Shown here one piece after another: positions 19,002 through 27,482 of a DNA stretch of 64,000 nt (position 1 is the stretch's first letter; the number at the start of each line of letters is the position of its first letter). Both the position numbers and the translations under genes were made by a program. Origin of the DNA: Candidatus Kryptonium sp. (GTDB lineage Bacteria > Bacteroidota > Ignavibacteria > Kryptoniales > Kryptoniaceae); NCBI GenBank assembly GCA_025060635.1, contig JANXBN010000001.1, forward strand, positions 858,007-922,006, written 5' to 3'. A model generated the notes under the pieces. The model did no database searches, was not told where the DNA came from, and saw only the letters and a program-made list of their open reading frames with translations.

Positions 19002-20714
19002 TTGAAGAAATTGAAAAACAAATGGAAAATAATCCAGGTAGAAAAACCTGAACTTGTTAATAATCTTTCAAAAGATGCCAAAATTCCTAAACCAATCGCA
19101 AAGATCCTTGTCTCAAGAGGCATTGATTCGGTTGAGAAAGTGAACAGCTTTTTCAATCCGAGATTGGAGGACCTTCACGATCCATTTCTAATGGAGGATA
19201 TGGAAAAAGCAGTTGAGAGAATTAGCAGGGCTATTCTGAACAAAGAGAAAATTTTAATTTATGGAGATTATGATGTTGATGGGACAACAGGTGCCTCAAT
19301 GCTTTATCTTTTTTTAAGAGAACTTGGAGCAAATGTTGAAGTTTACATTCCAGATAGATTTAAAGAAGGTTATGGGATTTCAAAAATTGGCATTGAAAAA
19401 GCGCATCAGAAAGGCGTAAATGTGATGATAGCTGTTGATTGTGGGATAACCGCGATAAACGAAGTGAAAATTGCTCGTGAACTTGGCATTGATGTTATAA
19501 TTTGTGATCATCATGAGCCTGGAGATGAAATACCCGAAGCTTTTGCAGTATTGAATCCTTTGAAAGAAACTTGTCCTTACCCTTTCAAATATCTATCTGG
19601 TTGCGGCGTTGCCTTCAAGCTTGTTCAAGCACTTCAGAAGAAATTCTCTTTTGACGAGATCCTTCCATTTCAATATCTTGATTTTGTTGCGGTCGCTGCT
19701 GCAGCGGACATCGTCCCGCTTATTGGGGAAAATAGAATCTTGGTTAAATATGGTCTTGAGCTTTTGAACTCGTCAAATCCACGAGTTTCGTTTCTTGCAC
19801 TTCTTGAGAAAGCTGGATTAAGAAACAAAAAAATTAACACATGGCATATTGGCTTTGTAATAGGCCCGAGGATCAATGCGGTCGGTCGGCTTGGTGATGC
19901 AATTAGGGCTGTTGAATTTTTAATAAGTAATGATTATAACTCCGCTTCATATTGGGCTGAGCAGCTTCATCTTGAAAATGAAAGAAGGCAATCGCTTGAT
20001 AGGGAAGCTTTTGAAGAAGCAGTTGAAATTATTGAAAGAGAAGAAATCTACAAAAAAGATAAAGTTTTCGTCCTATATAACGAAAACTGGCATCAGGGAG
20101 TTATAGGAATAGTTGCTTCAAAAATAGTTGAGAAGTATCATAGACCAACTATCCTTTTAACTTATGCCGATGGAGTGTTGAAAGGTTCAGCAAGAAGCAT
20201 CCCGAACTTTGATATTTACCATGCTTTGAAAAAGTGTGAAAATACACTTATACAATTTGGAGGGCACAAGCATGCAGCTGGCATGGTTCTAAAACCTGAA
20301 AAATTTCAAGAGTTTAAAACGGCAATAAATAATTTTGCGGATGAATTTATAACTGATGATATGCTTATGCGTGAGATATGCATTGATGCTGTTGTTGATA
20401 TTAATGAAATAGCAGGGCATATTTCGGAATACTGGAAGATTTTGAAAAATTTTGAGCCATACGGTCCTGGGAACCAAGAGCCAGTTTTCCTTTCAGCAAA
20501 TGTCCCAATATCTGATGTCAGAATTTTTGGAAATAATCATTTAAAATTTAAAATTAAAGTGAATGGTCTGACGATAGATGCAATTGGCTATGGACTTAGC
20601 AAGTTTTATCCCGAGATCTTGGGCAGAGACAGAGCGAGCATCGTATTTAGTTTTGATGAAGGGCTTTGGAATGGTCAATCGGTTATACAGTTTAAAATTA
20701 AAGATTTAAAGTAA
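19002..20714 (+). CDS. recJ: Single-stranded-DNA-specific exonuclease RecJ
   Basis: RecJ degrades single-stranded DNA 5' to 3' in recombination and mismatch or base-excision repair. The DHH phosphoesterase motifs are all visible: YGDYDVDGTTG (87-97), AVDCGITA, ICDHHEPG, and INAVGRLGDA. The DHHA1 domain has QGVIGIVASKI, SARSIPNFDIYHAL and GGHKHAAGM, and the OB-fold tail begins at about residue 460. The 570 residues are the normal length. No ATG exists before the conserved region, so the start is TTG at 19002 or at 19011; neither has a clear ribosome-binding site. It follows rnpB immediately. Confidence 0.94.
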   Translation: MKKLKNKWKIIQVEKPELVNNLSKDAKIPKPIAKILVSRGIDSVEKVNSFFNPRLEDLHDPFLMEDMEKAVERISRAILNKEKILIYGDYDVDGTTGASMLYLFLRELGANVEVYIPDRFKEGYGISKIGIEKAHQKGVNVMIAVDCGITAINEVKIARELGIDVIICDHHEPGDEIPEAFAVLNPLKETCPYPFKYLSGCGVAFKLVQALQKKFSFDEILPFQYLDFVAVAAAADIVPLIGENRILVKYGLELLNSSNPRVSFLALLEKAGLRNKKINTWHIGFVIGPRINAVGRLGDAIRAVEFLISNDYNSASYWAEQLHLENERRQSLDREAFEEAVEIIEREEIYKKDKVFVLYNENWHQGVIGIVASKIVEKYHRPTILLTYADGVLKGSARSIPNFDIYHALKKCENTLIQFGGHKHAAGMVLKPEKFQEFKTAINNFADEFITDDMLMREICIDAVVDINEIAGHISEYWKILKNFEPYGPGNQEPVFLSANVPISDVRIFGNNHLKFKIKVNGLTIDAIGYGLSKFYPEILGRDRASIVFSFDEGLWNGQSVIQFKIKDLK

Positions 20715-20735
20715 AAACTTAGGAGGTGTTAAACT

Positions 20736-21494
20736 ATGTCTGGACATTCAAAATGGCATCAGATAAGACATAAGAAAGCAATAATTGACGCAAGAAAGGG
20801 AAAACTTTTCACAAAACTCATCAAAGAAATAACCGTTGCAGCGAAACAAGGCGGTGGTAATCCAGAAACAAACCCAAGATTGCGTCTTGCAATTCAGAAC
20901 GCAAAGGCAGCAAACATGCCTTGGGAGAACATTGAAAGAGCAATTAAAAGAGGAACTGGAGAACTTCCAGGAGTAGCTTATGAAGAAGTCGTCTACGAAG
21001 GATATGGTCCAGGTGGAGTTGCGCTTTACATTGAGTCAACTACTGACAACAAAAACAGAACTGTTGCAGAGATAAGAAACATACTTAATCGTCACAACGG
21101 TAGCTTAGGGGAAGCTGGTTCTGTTGCTTGGATATTTGAAAGGAAAGGAGTTATCCAAATTCCAAAAGAATATGATGAAGACACAATACTTGCAATCATA
21201 CTTGAAGCTGGGGCGGATGATTTGAAATCTTATGATACTTTCTTTGAAGTTATTACCGCGCCGGAAAATTTAGAACAGGTAAGGGAAGCACTTGAGAAAA
21301 ACAATGTGAAAATTGACGATGCGAAGGTTAGAATGTTACCAAAGACGACCGTTAAAGTTGAAGGCAAGGATGCACAAACGCTTTTAAAACTTTTAGAAGC
21401 ACTTGAAGATCACGACGATGTTCAAAATGTTTATTCAAACTTTGAAATTGATGATACGGTTCTTGCTGAATATAGCAAGCAAATGGGAGAGTAA
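20736..21494 (+). CDS. YebC/PmpR family protein
   Basis: A 252-residue member of the YebC family, which includes transcription regulators and factors that help ribosomes through proline stretches. The N-terminal signature SGHSKWHQIRHKKAIIDARKG and the block PWENIERAIKRGTGEL are diagnostic, and EGYGPGGVALYIESTTDNKNR is fully conserved. A strong ribosome-binding site (AGGAGGTG at 20721-20728) precedes the ATG. It sits directly upstream of ruvC and ruvA, the common yebC-ruvC-ruvA order in many bacteria. Confidence 0.95.
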   Translation: MSGHSKWHQIRHKKAIIDARKGKLFTKLIKEITVAAKQGGGNPETNPRLRLAIQNAKAANMPWENIERAIKRGTGELPGVAYEEVVYEGYGPGGVALYIESTTDNKNRTVAEIRNILNRHNGSLGEAGSVAWIFERKGVIQIPKEYDEDTILAIILEAGADDLKSYDTFFEVITAPENLEQVREALEKNNVKIDDAKVRMLPKTTVKVEGKDAQTLLKLLEALEDHDDVQNVYSNFEIDDTVLAEYSKQMGE

Positions 21495-21516
21495 AAATTT
21501 TTTATGGACAAAGTAA

Positions 21517-22110
21517 ATGATAGTTCTCGGAATTGATCCAGGAAGCAACATTACAGGTTATGGTGTTGTCAAAGTTGAGGTAGAAGATAGCAAGATTGAT
21601 AAAACGAGGTTGACGGCGATTGATTATGGTGCTATTAGAATTGATGAGCGAGATATTTTTCCAATCAGATTGAAAAAAATCTATGATAAGATAACCGAGA
21701 TAATAAGCTTGCATAAACCGACGGAAGTTGCCATTGAAACAGCTTTCTATGGCAAAAATTTTCAATCCGCTTTTAAAATCGGACATGTTAGAGGTGTTGT
21801 AATTCTTTCTGCTGTGAATTTTGGAGCCTCTGTTTTTGAATACACGCCAAGAGAAGTAAAGAAAGCTGTCGTCGGCAGAGGAAGCGCAACGAAAGAACAA
21901 GTTCAGTTCATGGTGAAAGCAATTTTAAACTTGAAAAGTTTTCCAGAGTTTTACGATGTTTCTGATGCGCTTGCAGTTGCAATATGTCATATAAATAGAA
22001 CTTATGTCCCAGAACAGATAAGATTTAGAGATTGGAAAGCATTTTTAAAGGCTCATCCAGAATTTTTGTCCGATGAGTCGGGGATAAAATTAAAACGAAA
22101 AGAGCGATGA
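21517..22110 (+). CDS. ruvC: Crossover junction endodeoxyribonuclease RuvC
   Basis: RuvC cleaves Holliday junctions after branch migration by RuvAB. Acidic active-site residues are Asp7 in GIDPGSNITGYG, Glu74 in AIETAFYGKN and Asp147/Asp150 in DVSDALAVAICH. Another family motif is KKAVVGRGSATKEQVQ (115-130). The 197 residues are slightly above the usual 160-180 because of a basic tail. Its TGA overlaps the ATG of ruvA (ATGA at 22107). ruvB is not in the window. Confidence 0.94.
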   Translation: MIVLGIDPGSNITGYGVVKVEVEDSKIDKTRLTAIDYGAIRIDERDIFPIRLKKIYDKITEIISLHKPTEVAIETAFYGKNFQSAFKIGHVRGVVILSAVNFGASVFEYTPREVKKAVVGRGSATKEQVQFMVKAILNLKSFPEFYDVSDALAVAICHINRTYVPEQIRFRDWKAFLKAHPEFLSDESGIKLKRKER

Positions 22111-22715
22111 TATTTGCTCTTGAAGGAAAAGTTGTAAGCAAAGCACCAACAGAAATTGTAATTGATGTCGGCGGAGTAAATTACCTTGTGCATATTCCAG
22201 TTACGATTTATGATAAAATTGGGGATGTCGGATCAAATACAAAACTTTACACTTATCTTATTGTAAAAGACGAGGAAATGTTTTTATACGGCTTTTCAAG
22301 CATTGAGGAAAGGGAGTTCTTCAAAATGTTAATTTCTGTTTCAGGAATAGGTCCGAAGATGGCTCAGGCAATAATGTCGGGGATGAGCGTTGATGAGCTT
22401 AAAGAATCAATAGTTCGCGGAGATGTGTCAACACTTATTTCAATTCCGGGAGTTGGAAAGAAAACAGCAGAGCGAGTCATTGTTGAACTTCGTGATAAAA
22501 TCGCGAAAATTGAATTTGCAGGGAAACACCCAGAGTTTGTATCATCCGATCAAGTTGAGGTAAGAAACGAAGCATTGCTTGCTCTTATTTCGCTTGGATT
22601 TACGCGACAATCCGCAGAAAAAGCAATTCGCCTTGCAATAAAGGAAAACGAAAAGAAGGAATTCACAGTAGAAGAACTTGTCAAACTCGCATTAAGGCAT
22701 ATAACTTCAAGATAA
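22107..22715 (+). CDS. ruvA: Holliday junction DNA helicase subunit RuvA
   Basis: RuvA is the tetrameric DNA-binding subunit that loads RuvB on Holliday junctions. The 202-residue protein has the N-terminal OB fold (IFALEGKVVSKAPTEIVID), the two helix-hairpin-helix motifs SVSGIGPKMAQAIMS and SIPGVGKKTAERVIVELRDK, and the C-terminal RuvB-interacting domain from about residue 155 (EALLALISLGFTRQSAEKAI). It is translationally coupled to ruvC by a 4-base overlap. Confidence 0.95.
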   Translation: MIFALEGKVVSKAPTEIVIDVGGVNYLVHIPVTIYDKIGDVGSNTKLYTYLIVKDEEMFLYGFSSIEEREFFKMLISVSGIGPKMAQAIMSGMSVDELKESIVRGDVSTLISIPGVGKKTAERVIVELRDKIAKIEFAGKHPEFVSSDQVEVRNEALLALISLGFTRQSAEKAIRLAIKENEKKEFTVEELVKLALRHITSR

Positions 22716-22728
22716 ATTCAAAGTTAAA

Positions 22729-23391
22729 ATGAAAAAATTCTTCGTATTTTTCCTCGCCTTAAACATTGTGATCGCTGGTGACCTTGAGAGATTTAAAATA
22801 AGAAACGATATTCTTTCTGGATCAACCACGGAAGGTAAAAAATCACCAGCTCTTGCCTTTGGTCTCTCACTTGCTGTCCCTGGACTTGGCGAGGCATATG
22901 TCAAAAGATTTGATATCGGGAGATATTTTCTTGCTTCTGAAATTTCACTTTGGCTTATTTATCTTGGGCTTAATGAATATGGACGGTGGCTAAATAACGA
23001 CGCTATAAGTTTTGCTGTTGTTCACGCTGGGATTGATCCAAATGGAAAATCTGATGATTTCTTCGCTCATATTGAAAATTACCGAAGTGTTTATGATTAC
23101 AATCTTAGGAAAGGGCGCGACAGAGATTATGAAAAGATCTACGACACAGAAAAATTTTATTGGTGGTGGGACTCGGACTTGTCAAGACAACGATATAAAA
23201 ACATAAGAACGAAAAGTCGCGCTTTTAGATATTATGCGAAATTTGCCTTTGTTTTTATAATCACTAACCATTTCGCCTCCGCAATTGATGCTTTCATACT
23301 TGCAAGAAAACAAAACAAAAGTTTAAAACCTGAAGTAGGACTTGTTCTATCACCACATGGCTTAAATCTCTGTTTGAAAATTGATTTTTGA
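22729..23391 (+). CDS. Exported protein, DUF5683-like
   Basis: A 220-residue protein with a signal peptide or N-terminal anchor (MKKFFVFFLALNIVIAG, residues 1-17). The block KSPALAFGLSLAVPGLGEAY with a following FDIGRYFLASEISLW resembles the DUF5683 family of Bacteroidota-type bacteria, where this small-residue motif recurs in envelope proteins. A second hydrophobic stretch FAFVFIITNHFASAIDAFIL lies near residue 175. The function is unknown. It starts 13 bases after ruvA and may ride on that transcript without a functional link. Confidence 0.7.
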   Translation: MKKFFVFFLALNIVIAGDLERFKIRNDILSGSTTEGKKSPALAFGLSLAVPGLGEAYVKRFDIGRYFLASEISLWLIYLGLNEYGRWLNNDAISFAVVHAGIDPNGKSDDFFAHIENYRSVYDYNLRKGRDRDYEKIYDTEKFYWWWDSDLSRQRYKNIRTKSRAFRYYAKFAFVFIITNHFASAIDAFILARKQNKSLKPEVGLVLSPHGLNLCLKIDF

Positions 23392-23420
23392 AATTCACCA
23401 ATCAAATCATAATCACACCT

Positions 23421-24176
23421 ATGAAAGCCCGAAATTTTGATGATGAAATTGAGATAATTTACGAAGACGATGATTTTGTCGTGATAAACAAACCCGCTGG
23501 GCTTTTAACCATTCCTGATAGATTTTCAAGATCGTTGCCGAACCTTTATGATATTTTAACCGAAAAATACGGAAGCATATTTGTAGTTCATCGCCTTGAT
23601 AAAGAAACAAGTGGCGTTATATGTTTCGCAAAGAATGAAGAAGCACATTCGGATTTAAACGAGAAATTTGAGGAGCACGATGTTAAGAAAGTTTATCTTG
23701 CTTTGATAGCTGGACATTTGCGAAATAAAGAGGGAAGAATTGATATTCCTCTTTCTGAAAATCCGAAAGTCCCGGGCACGATGAGAGTTGATTATGAATC
23801 AGGGAAAAGGGCGATAACTGAATATAAGGTTTTGGAAGAATTTGAAAATTATTCACTTGTTGAAGCAAGACCGCTTACTGGACGATTGCACCAAATAAGA
23901 GTTCACTTCAAAGCAGTTGGACATCCGCTCGCGATTGATTCGCTTTATGGAAACAAAAGTGAAATTTTCTTGTCGGAAATAAAAAGAAAGTATAAAGCAA
24001 AGGAAGATGAAGTTGAAAAACCATTGATGAGTAGATTGACATTGCATGCGTTGAAGCTTGGATTTTTCCATTTCAGGCGAAAAGAATATGTTGAGTTTGA
24101 GGCAGGCTTGCCGAAAGATTTTGAAAGCTTGCTAAAGCAATTAAGAAAACACAGCGTGAAAGCAGAAAGCACTTAA
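23421..24176 (+). CDS. RluA-family RNA pseudouridine synthase
   Basis: The enzyme isomerises uridine to pseudouridine in rRNA or tRNA. The catalytic aspartate is in VHRLDKETSGV, and other family blocks are VVINKPAGLLTIPD, RPLTGRLHQIRVH and HPLAIDSLYG. There is no N-terminal S4 domain, which fits the smaller RluA/TruC-like members rather than RluC or RluD; the exact target base cannot be told. I prefer ATG 23421; a TTG at 23388 would overlap the previous stop as TTGA and add 11 residues. Near the C terminus, residues 190-215 hold a short charged insertion (KRKYKAKEDEVEKP). Confidence 0.88.
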   Translation: MKARNFDDEIEIIYEDDDFVVINKPAGLLTIPDRFSRSLPNLYDILTEKYGSIFVVHRLDKETSGVICFAKNEEAHSDLNEKFEEHDVKKVYLALIAGHLRNKEGRIDIPLSENPKVPGTMRVDYESGKRAITEYKVLEEFENYSLVEARPLTGRLHQIRVHFKAVGHPLAIDSLYGNKSEIFLSEIKRKYKAKEDEVEKPLMSRLTLHALKLGFFHFRRKEYVEFEAGLPKDFESLLKQLRKHSVKAEST

Positions 24177-24210
24177 AATTTTAATATCATAAAAAATTGG
24201 GAGAGCAAAA

Positions 24211-24894
24211 ATGGTCAAGGAACAAAAATTCACACCTTGGTATTTTCAGCCAGAAATAGCAAAGGTTTATGAATCATTTTATGAGGGCAAGTATAAGGAA
24301 GCGGATATTCAAGAGAAAAATTTGTTAAAGTTTTTGCTTGACCAGATAGAGGGCGTAAGTGAAATTCTTGAGGTTGGATGTGGAACTGGGCACTTTACGA
24401 GGTGGTTGAATGCACTTGGATATAAAATCGTTGGAGCTGATATTTCGCCAGTGATGCTCGGAGTTGCAAAAGAATTGTGGAGCGATGGTAAATTTATAAA
24501 TGCAAGATCTGAATTTTTACCATTCAAGGATAAAACTTTTGATGTTGTGCTTTATGTCGCTTGTCTTGAATATATGCCAGACCTCGTTAAAGTTTTTCGT
24601 GAGGCGGAGAGAGTTGCAAGGCGAGGAATTGTGATGGGATTAATGAATAGATGGAGCTTGCCAACGATAAGACGAATAATTCAAGTAAAACTCGGTAAAA
24701 ATCCGTATTACTACAACGCAAAATTTTATTCGCTACCGATGATCAAGAGGGAAATAATGAAAGCGCTTGATGGAAAAAACTATGAGTTTCTTGATTGGCG
24801 TTGCGCTGTTTTTCCGAAAATTTTAGGAATAAAAAAACTTGCTAAAATTCCTTTTTTAGGCTCTTTCCTTGGCGTTGGAGTTAAATTCAAATAA
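24211..24894 (+). CDS. Class I SAM-dependent methyltransferase
   Basis: A 227-residue methyltransferase of the Methyltransf_11 type. The SAM-binding motif I is ILEVGCGTGHFTRWL (residues 52-66), motif II has the acidic residue in IVGADISPVML, and motif IV is FDVVLYVACLEYMPD. The substrate is not evident; the fold is shared by quinone, small-molecule and lipid methyltransferases. A GGGAG ribosome-binding site precedes the ATG. It is placed between the pseudouridine synthase gene and a PurM-like gene, and lacks RNA-binding domains. Confidence 0.8.
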   Translation: MVKEQKFTPWYFQPEIAKVYESFYEGKYKEADIQEKNLLKFLLDQIEGVSEILEVGCGTGHFTRWLNALGYKIVGADISPVMLGVAKELWSDGKFINARSEFLPFKDKTFDVVLYVACLEYMPDLVKVFREAERVARRGIVMGLMNRWSLPTIRRIIQVKLGKNPYYYNAKFYSLPMIKREIMKALDGKNYEFLDWRCAVFPKILGIKKLAKIPFLGSFLGVGVKFK

Positions 24895-24909
24895 AAACAT
24901 CCTTGAAAA

Positions 24910-25977
24910 ATGCAAGTAGATTTTCCAAAATTTGGCAAAGTTGGAAAGATATTTTTTGACAATGTAATTTATCCAAAACTTGGCGCGAAAAGAGATGAAG
25001 TTCTCGTCGGTCCAAATTATGGTTGCGATAACGCGGTTGTTAAGATAAACGACAGGCAAGTTATGATATTGACATCTGATCCGCTTTCAATTATCCCTGC
25101 GCTTGGATTAGAGGATTCAGCATGGCTTACGGTTCATCTTCTTGCGTCAGATCTTGCGACAAGTGGAATCCCGCCGATGTATGCGGTGCTTGATTTCAAC
25201 CTTCCACCACAAATAACGAAAGAAGAATTTGAAATTTATTGGGATGCGTTTCATCGTGAATGTGAGAAACTTGGAATAGCAATAGTTGGAGGACATACGG
25301 GAAAATTTTTCGGTATTGATTACACAATCGTCGGAGGTGGGACATTTATAGCAATTGGTGATATTGATAAGTATCTCTCTTCAAACATGGCTAAACCTGG
25401 GGATAGAATCGTGATAACAAAAGGAGGAGCGATTGCAACCACAGGTATACTTGCTCGTGTCTTTCCAGAGACGATAGAAAGAAATTTCGGTTCTGACTTT
25501 TTGAAAGAGGCACAAAGTTATTTCAGAAAATTTTCAGTTGTTGACGATGCCTTAACTGCGGTTAAAATAGGTGTTCGTAATGATGGTGTTTCTGCAATGC
25601 ACGATGCAACGGAAGGTGGTGTCTTCGGCGGAATCTACGAGATGGCGATCGCAAGCGGTTGCGGTGTTCATGTCTATAAAGAAAAAGTTAAAATTTCGGA
25701 GACGACAAGAAAGATTTGTGATCTATTTGAGATTGATCCATATATTTCGTTAAGCGAAGGGACATTGATAATCGCTGTTAAAGAGGAAAAAGTTTCTGAA
25801 CTTGTTAATGTTCTCGCGGAAAATGGTATTGAATCATCAGAGGTGGGATATTTTGAAGAACCTTCGTATGGGCTATGGATTGAAAATCCTGATGGAAGTA
25901 AAGAAGCGCTTGTTTATCCCGAAGCAGATCCTTATTGGAACGCATACATAAACGCCATTAACAAAGGATGGAGGTAA
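24910..25977 (+). CDS. AIR synthase-related (PurM/HypE/ThiL-like) ATP-dependent enzyme
   Basis: The 355-residue protein has the PurM-superfamily fold: an N-terminal half with GCDNAVVKI and the metal/ATP segment TSDPLSIIPALGLEDSAW, then AIVGGHTGKFFGIDYTIVGGG, and a C-terminal half with AMHDATEGGVFGGIYEMAIAS. Family members make aminoimidazole ribotide, phosphorylate thiamine monophosphate (ThiL) or mature hydrogenases (HypE). HypE's C-terminal PxxC cysteine is missing, so HypE is unlikely. The next gene is thiE, overlapping slightly, so a ThiL-like role in making thiamine diphosphate is a reasonable inference. The exact substrate is unproven. Confidence 0.8.
   Translation: MQVDFPKFGKVGKIFFDNVIYPKLGAKRDEVLVGPNYGCDNAVVKINDRQVMILTSDPLSIIPALGLEDSAWLTVHLLASDLATSGIPPMYAVLDFNLPPQITKEEFEIYWDAFHRECEKLGIAIVGGHTGKFFGIDYTIVGGGTFIAIGDIDKYLSSNMAKPGDRIVITKGGAIATTGILARVFPETIERNFGSDFLKEAQSYFRKFSVVDDALTAVKIGVRNDGVSAMHDATEGGVFGGIYEMAIASGCGVHVYKEKVKISETTRKICDLFEIDPYISLSEGTLIIAVKEEKVSELVNVLAENGIESSEVGYFEEPSYGLWIENPDGSKEALVYPEADPYWNAYINAINKGWR
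25970..25975 (+). promoter_or_regulatory. Ribosome-binding site that fixes the thiE start
   Basis: GGAGGT lies five bases before ATG 25980 and inside the end of the PurM-like gene. It rules out the upstream in-frame ATG at 25968, which has no such site. Confidence 0.8.
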
Positions 25978-25979
25978 AA

Positions 25980-26642
25980 ATGAAAATAAAAGGTTTGTAT
26001 TTTGTCGTTGATATATCGTTTGTTGAAAAAGTTGGCGTTGAAAAATTATCTGAAATTGTTGAAAGGGCTATAAAAGGAGGAGTTGATGTAATTCAGCTGT
26101 GGGCTGATGAAGCAAAGTGGCAGTTGAATTTTAAAGAGTTCTTTGATGTAGCGAAAAAACTAATTGATGTCGCTCATAAATACAATGTTCCCGTTCTAAT
26201 TGCAAATGATGTTGAATTATGCGCAAAACTTAACGCTGATGGCATCCATCTTGATGGTTATGAGATACCTAAACAATCGGGCGAAGAAATAAGAGAAATC
26301 ATTGGTTCTGATAAAATTATTGGTATCACCTGTGGAAATGACATCAAAAAGATTGAATGGGCAAAACAAAACGGTGTTGATTATATCTCCTTTTGTTCTA
26401 TTTTCCCGACTTCTTCAGTTGATTCATGCGAGATAGTCCCGCTTGAAATGATAAAAAAGGCAAAAGAGATACTTGGAGAAGATTTCCCAGTTTTTGCATC
26501 TGGAGGAATAACCATTGAAAATGTGAGCGATGTTTTGACAGCAGGCGCAGATGGAGTTGCGGTGATCTCCGCTATAATGAAATCGGAAAACCCAGAGGAG
26601 GTTAGTTCAAAGTTTAAGGAAAAAATTCTCTCAGCAAAGTGA
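25980..26642 (+). CDS. thiE: Thiamine-phosphate synthase
   Basis: ThiE joins the pyrimidine (HMP-PP) and thiazole (THZ-P) halves to give thiamine monophosphate. The 220-residue TIM barrel shows GLYFVVDISF, GVDVIQLWADEA in place of the usual VQlReK, VLIANDVELCAKLNADGIHL, and the phosphate-binding VDYISFCSIFPTSS and PVFASGGITIENV. The substitutions at the QLRxK position (QLWADEAKWQ) are unusual, so a diverged or specialised ThiE is possible. It follows the PurM-like gene and precedes a cobalamin-type binding protein by six bases. Confidence 0.85.
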   Translation: MKIKGLYFVVDISFVEKVGVEKLSEIVERAIKGGVDVIQLWADEAKWQLNFKEFFDVAKKLIDVAHKYNVPVLIANDVELCAKLNADGIHLDGYEIPKQSGEEIREIIGSDKIIGITCGNDIKKIEWAKQNGVDYISFCSIFPTSSVDSCEIVPLEMIKKAKEILGEDFPVFASGGITIENVSDVLTAGADGVAVISAIMKSENPEEVSSKFKEKILSAK

Positions 26643-26648
26643 TAAAGC

Positions 26649-27482
26649 ATGCGCAAGGTTTATTGTGAAATTACAGGTAAAGAATTGACGCTTCCGGATA
26701 AATGTCAAAGAATTGTTAGTTTCAGTCCAGCGATCACAGAGGCACTTTTTGAGATGGGGCTTGGGGATTTCGTCGTTGGAGTTAGCGTTTACTGTGTAAG
26801 ACCTGAAACCGCAAGGAAAAAGACGATCGTCGGAAGCTACAATACCTTCAAAGAAGACAAACTTATATCTTTGAACCCGGATATTATTTTCACTACAACA
26901 GGATACCAACTTGATCTCGTTAACAAAATTGCTGACAAGTTCGTCGTTTATCCTGTTCGCCTTCCGCCGAGCGTGGCGGAAATAATAGCAACATCTTACG
27001 AAGTTGGAGTTGTTGCAGGATATTTTTCGGAAGCGAGAGAGCTTGAGAGAAAACTAACTTTTGAATTTAGCAATATAATTTCAAACCAAAAGATAAGCCA
27101 GGTAAAACCGAAGGTTTACATTGAAATTGACCTTGGGGGACCGGTGACATTTGGAGCCTATAGTTATATTACCGACGCAATTGAATTACTTGGTGGTGTG
27201 AACATATTTGGTGATTATCCTGCGGAATGGCTTTTTCCCAACGATGAAAAAGTTAGAGAGCTAAATCCAGATGTTATAATTTACGAACCAAAGATGTTTT
27301 CAAAGAATAGGGACAGAGGGAAGATTGTGAGTTTTCTTCAAAACAGGTTTGGTCAGGTAAATGCGATAAAAAATGAAAAAGTTTTCATCACGCCTGGAAT
27401 TTATGATTTCATAGCACATCATGGACCAAGTTTCATAACTCAATCAATGCGTTGGTTGAAAGACATCATTGAAGGTTTGTAA
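26649..27482 (+). CDS. BtuF-like cobalamin-binding periplasmic-fold protein without signal peptide
   Basis: A 277-residue helical-backbone metal/cobalamin receptor (Peripla_BP_2 fold). Typical BtuF-like stretches are [31 protein letters not shown] and [12 protein letters not shown]. The N terminus ([19 protein letters not shown]) has no signal peptide or lipobox in this reading, and no in-frame upstream extension supplies one, so the mature protein appears cytoplasmic, as in several related proteins of unknown role. No permease or ATPase gene follows. Its 3' end overlaps the convergent uvrA by 17 bases. Cobalamin use fits QueG and the PduO-type adenosyltransferase elsewhere in the window. Confidence 0.8.
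   Translation: MRKVYCEITGKELTLPDKCQRIVSFSPAITEALFEMGLGDFVVGVSVYCVRPETARKKTIVGSYNTFKEDKLISLNPDIIFTTTGYQLDLVNKIADKFVVYPVRLPPSVAEIIATSYEVGVVAGYFSEARELERKLTFEFSNIISNQKISQVKPKVYIEIDLGGPVTFGAYSYITDAIELLGGVNIFGDYPAEWLFPNDEKVRELNPDVIIYEPKMFSKNRDRGKIVSFLQNRFGQVNAIKNEKVFITPGIYDFIAHHGPSFITQSMRWLKDIIEGL

Noticed and set aside
24910..25977. Hydrogenase maturation factor HypE
   Set aside because: No C-terminal PxxC cysteine and no other hyp genes nearby.
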